Shown in pieces: positions 62,141 to 64,000 of a DNA stretch of 64,000 bases; position 1 is the stretch's first letter; each line of letters begins with the position of its first letter. The notes beneath the pieces are model-generated. The model worked only from the letters and a program-made list of their open reading frames with translations. It was not told the origin of the DNA and did no database searches. A program made the position numbers and the translations under genes. The stretch is from NCBI RefSeq assembly GCF_051014685.1, contig NW_027478419.1, positions 1,674,001 through 1,738,000 of the forward strand. The letters run 5' to 3'. The stretch comes from Ptiloglossa arizonensis. Its lineage: Eukaryota > Arthropoda > Insecta > Hymenoptera > Colletidae.

Positions 62141-63019
62141 GGTAGGTGTAGTTTTCCCCTAGGCCGTTCTAGTTATTCGTTTCGAGCATCAGAACTGCGA
62201 AAATTTTGAGTTTCTCAAGCGTTTCTTACCTCCAAACTGCCATATCTCGCGAACGGATTGACCAATCCGCAAAATTTCTGTTGCATCTGAAAGTAGAAAC
62301 TCGCCCGATTACATCGGCATGCGTACTTTTCCCCTAGGCCGTTCTAGTTATTCGTTTCGAGCATCAGAACTGCGAAAACTTTGAGTTTCTCAACCGTTTC
62401 TTACCTCCAAACTGCCATATCTCGCGAACGGATTGACCAATCCGCAAAATTTCTGTTGCATCTGAAAGTAGAAACTCGCCCGATTACAACGGTAGGTGTA
62501 GTTTTCCCCTAGGCCGTTCTAGTTATTCGTTTCGAGCATCAGAACTGCGAAAATTTTGAGTTTCTCAAGCGTTTCTTACCTCCAAACTGCCATATCTCGC
62601 GAACGGATTGACCAATCCGCAAAATTTCTGTTGCATCTGAAAGTAGAAACTCGCCCGATTACAACGGTATGTGTAGTTTTCCCCTAGACCGTCCCAGTTA
62701 TTCATTTCGAGCATCAGAACTGCGAAAATTTTGATTTTCTCAAGCGTTTTTTACCTCCAAACTGCCATATCTCGCGAACGGATTGACCGATCCGCAAAAT
62801 TTCTATTGCATCTGAAAGTAGAAACTCGCCCGATTACAGCGGTATGTGTAGTTTTCCCCTAGGCAGCTCTAGTTACTCGTTTCGAGCATCAGAACTGCGA
62901 AAATTTTGAGTTTCTCAAGCGTTTCTTACCTCCAAACTGCCATATCTCGCGAACGGATTGACCAATCCGCAAAATTTCTGTTGCATCTGAAAGTAGAAAC
63001 TCGCCCGATTACATTGGCA

Positions 63020-64000
63020 TGCGTACTTTTCCCCTAGGCCGCTCTAGTTACTCGTTTCGAGCATCAGAACTGCGAAAATTTTGAGTTTCACAAGCGTTTC
63101 TTACCTCCAAACTGCCACATCTCGCAAACGGATTGACCAATCCGCAAAATTTCTGTTGTATCTGAAAGTAGAAACTCGCCCGATTACAACGGTTTTTGTA
63201 GTTTTCCCCTAGGCCGTTCCAGTTATTCGTTTCGAGCATCAGAACTGCGAAAATCTTGAGTTTCTCAAGCGTTTCTTACCTCCAAACTGCCACATATCGC
63301 AAACAGATTGACCACTCCGCAAAATTTATGTTGTATCTGAAAGTAGAAACTCGCCCGATTACAACGGTGTGTGTAGTTTTCCCCTAGGCCGTTCCAGTAA
63401 TTCGTTTCGAGCATCAGAACTGCGAAAATTTTGAGTTTCTCAAGCGTTTCTTACCTCCAAACTGCCATATCTCGCGAACACATTGACCAATCCGCAAAAT
63501 TTCTGTTGCATCTGAAAGTAGAAACTCGCCCAATTACAACGGTATGCGTACTTCTCCCCTAGGCCGCTCTAGTTACTCGTTTCGAGCATCAGAACTGCGA
63601 AAATTTTGAGTTTCACAAGCGTTTCTTACCTCCAAACTGCCACATCTCGCAAACGGATTGACCAATCCGCAAAATTTCTGTTGTATCTGAAAGTAGAAAC
63701 TCGCCCGATTACAACGGTTTGTGTAGTTTTCCCCTAGGCCGTTCCAGTTATTCGTTTCGAGCATCAGAACTGCGAAAATCTTGAGTTTCTCAAGCGTTTC
63801 TTACCTCCAAACTGCCACATCTCGCAAACAGATTGACCACTCCGCAAAATTTATGTTGTATCTGAAAGTAGAAACTCGCCCGACTACAACGGTATGTGTA
63901 GTTTTCCCCTAGGCCGTTCCAGTAATTCGTTTCGAGCATCAGAACTGCGAAAATTTTGAGTTTCTCAAGCGTTTCTTACCTCCAAACTGCCATATCTCGC
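63020..64000. repeat. Three-monomer tandem units at the right edge
   Basis: The same 525-bp unit as at 59,695 is seen from about 63,020 to 63,544, and again from 63,545 to the end of the window, where it is cut. Private changes are GGTTTTTGTAG near 63,193 and CGACTACAACGG near 63,881. The array clearly continues beyond the window. Confidence 0.75.
63853..64000. repeat. Partial last monomer (148 of 175 bp)
   Basis: The last monomer starts with ATGTTG instead of CTGTTG at 63,853 and is cut by the window edge inside CATATCTCGC. It sets the count of complete monomers at 365. Confidence 0.9.

Larger units (their letters stand above)
1..64000. repeat. Tandem satellite array, 175-bp monomer, 365 complete copies plus a partial
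   Basis: Every part of the window is a head-to-tail copy of one monomer. Taking CTGTTGCATC as the arbitrary start, copies begin at 1, 176, 351 and so on, up to a mutated start at 63,853. The distance of 63,852 bases equals 365 x 175 minus 23, and I independently located 23 one-base deletions, so the count closes without any other net indel. All copies have the same orientation and no foreign DNA interrupts them. A monomer near one nucleosome plus linker is typical of centromeric and pericentromeric satellites in animals and plants; that role is inferred here, not shown. There is no gene, promoter, terminator, RNA gene or origin that I can support anywhere in the 64 kb. Confidence 0.98.
57679..64000. 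repeat. Domain D: right-hand array region
   Basis: Monomers here combine types ii and iii of domain A (CCGTCCCAG, GCGTTTTTTACC; here with TTTTGATTTTC, TTTCTATTGC and AGGCAGCTC) with domain B types (GTTCCAGTAATTCG, CGCGAACACATTG). New variants are TTTCACAAGCG, CATATCGCAAACAG, GACCACTCC and AATTTATGTTG. Offsets within the domain are 525, 1,575, 2,100 and 4,900 bp. All monomers are 175 bp. Confidence 0.75.

Noticed and set aside
1..64000. CRISPR array (regular direct repeats)
   Set aside because: There are no unique spacers; the whole 175-bp unit is repeated, and the unit is far longer than a CRISPR repeat-spacer.
1..64000. Higher-order periods being multiples of three monomers (3, 6, 9, 12, 15, 21, 24)
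   Set aside because: Many other clear offsets are not multiples of three (2, 4, 7, 10, 14, 20, 26 and 28 monomers), so no rule holds.
1..64000. Ribosomal RNA spacer repeat or telomeric repeat
   Set aside because: No rRNA-like segment and no short telomeric motif array is present anywhere in the window.

Overview
The whole 64,000-base window is one tandem satellite DNA array. It contains no gene that I can support. The repeating unit is about 175 bp. Reading the phase-setting start CTGTTGCATC from position 1 to its last occurrence (a mutated copy at 63,853) gives exactly 365 complete monomers, all in the same orientation. They consist of 342 monomers of 175 bp and 23 monomers of 174 bp; the window ends in a 148-base partial monomer. 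The sequence shows no inversion, transposon, spacer, microsatellite, telomere repeat or unique DNA. This points to the nuclear genome of a eukaryote, in (peri)centromeric or other constitutive heterochromatin. The species cannot be named from the sequence. The monomer consensus is about 45% G+C and carries 13 CpG in 175 bp, about 1.5 times expectation by hand count. That fits an invertebrate or another lightly methylated genome better than a mammal, but a plant is not excluded.

On top of the monomer lies a nested higher-order structure. Domain A (1-22,136) is built around a six-monomer unit of 1,050 bp, in places tandem and elsewhere embedded in larger duplications: 1-4,784 recurs at 8,744-14,051, a nine-monomer block at 12,477 is doubled, and a 14-monomer block starting at 17,788 is doubled. 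Domain B (22,137-35,820) ends in two almost identical 21-monomer units of 3,675 bp, preceded by a 15-monomer version of the same unit. Domain C1 (35,821-44,627) is a roughly 4.5 kb segmental duplication whose second copy lacks one monomer. Domain C2 (44,628-57,678) is a cascade of overlapping duplications at offsets of 2,100, 3,500, 4,200 and 700 bp. Domain D (57,679-64,000) repeats a different monomer set at offsets of 525, 1,575, 2,100 and 4,900 bp.

Nearly all length variation comes from two kinds of single-base deletion. In eight places these occur as a linked pair exactly 187 bp apart, which makes a useful tag for tracing descent. The last deletion of either kind is at 42,038, so the right third of the array is purely 175 bp. 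Variation between monomers is concentrated in two short segments, and many differences are CpG to TpG or CpA changes. The monomer has a 16-bp dyad (CGGATTG-AC-CAATCCG), which some monomers turn into a perfect palindrome. The short open reading frames (63-117 codons) are by-products of the repeat and are not annotated as genes. I found no undescribed gene system; the interest lies in the array architecture and what it records about unequal exchange.
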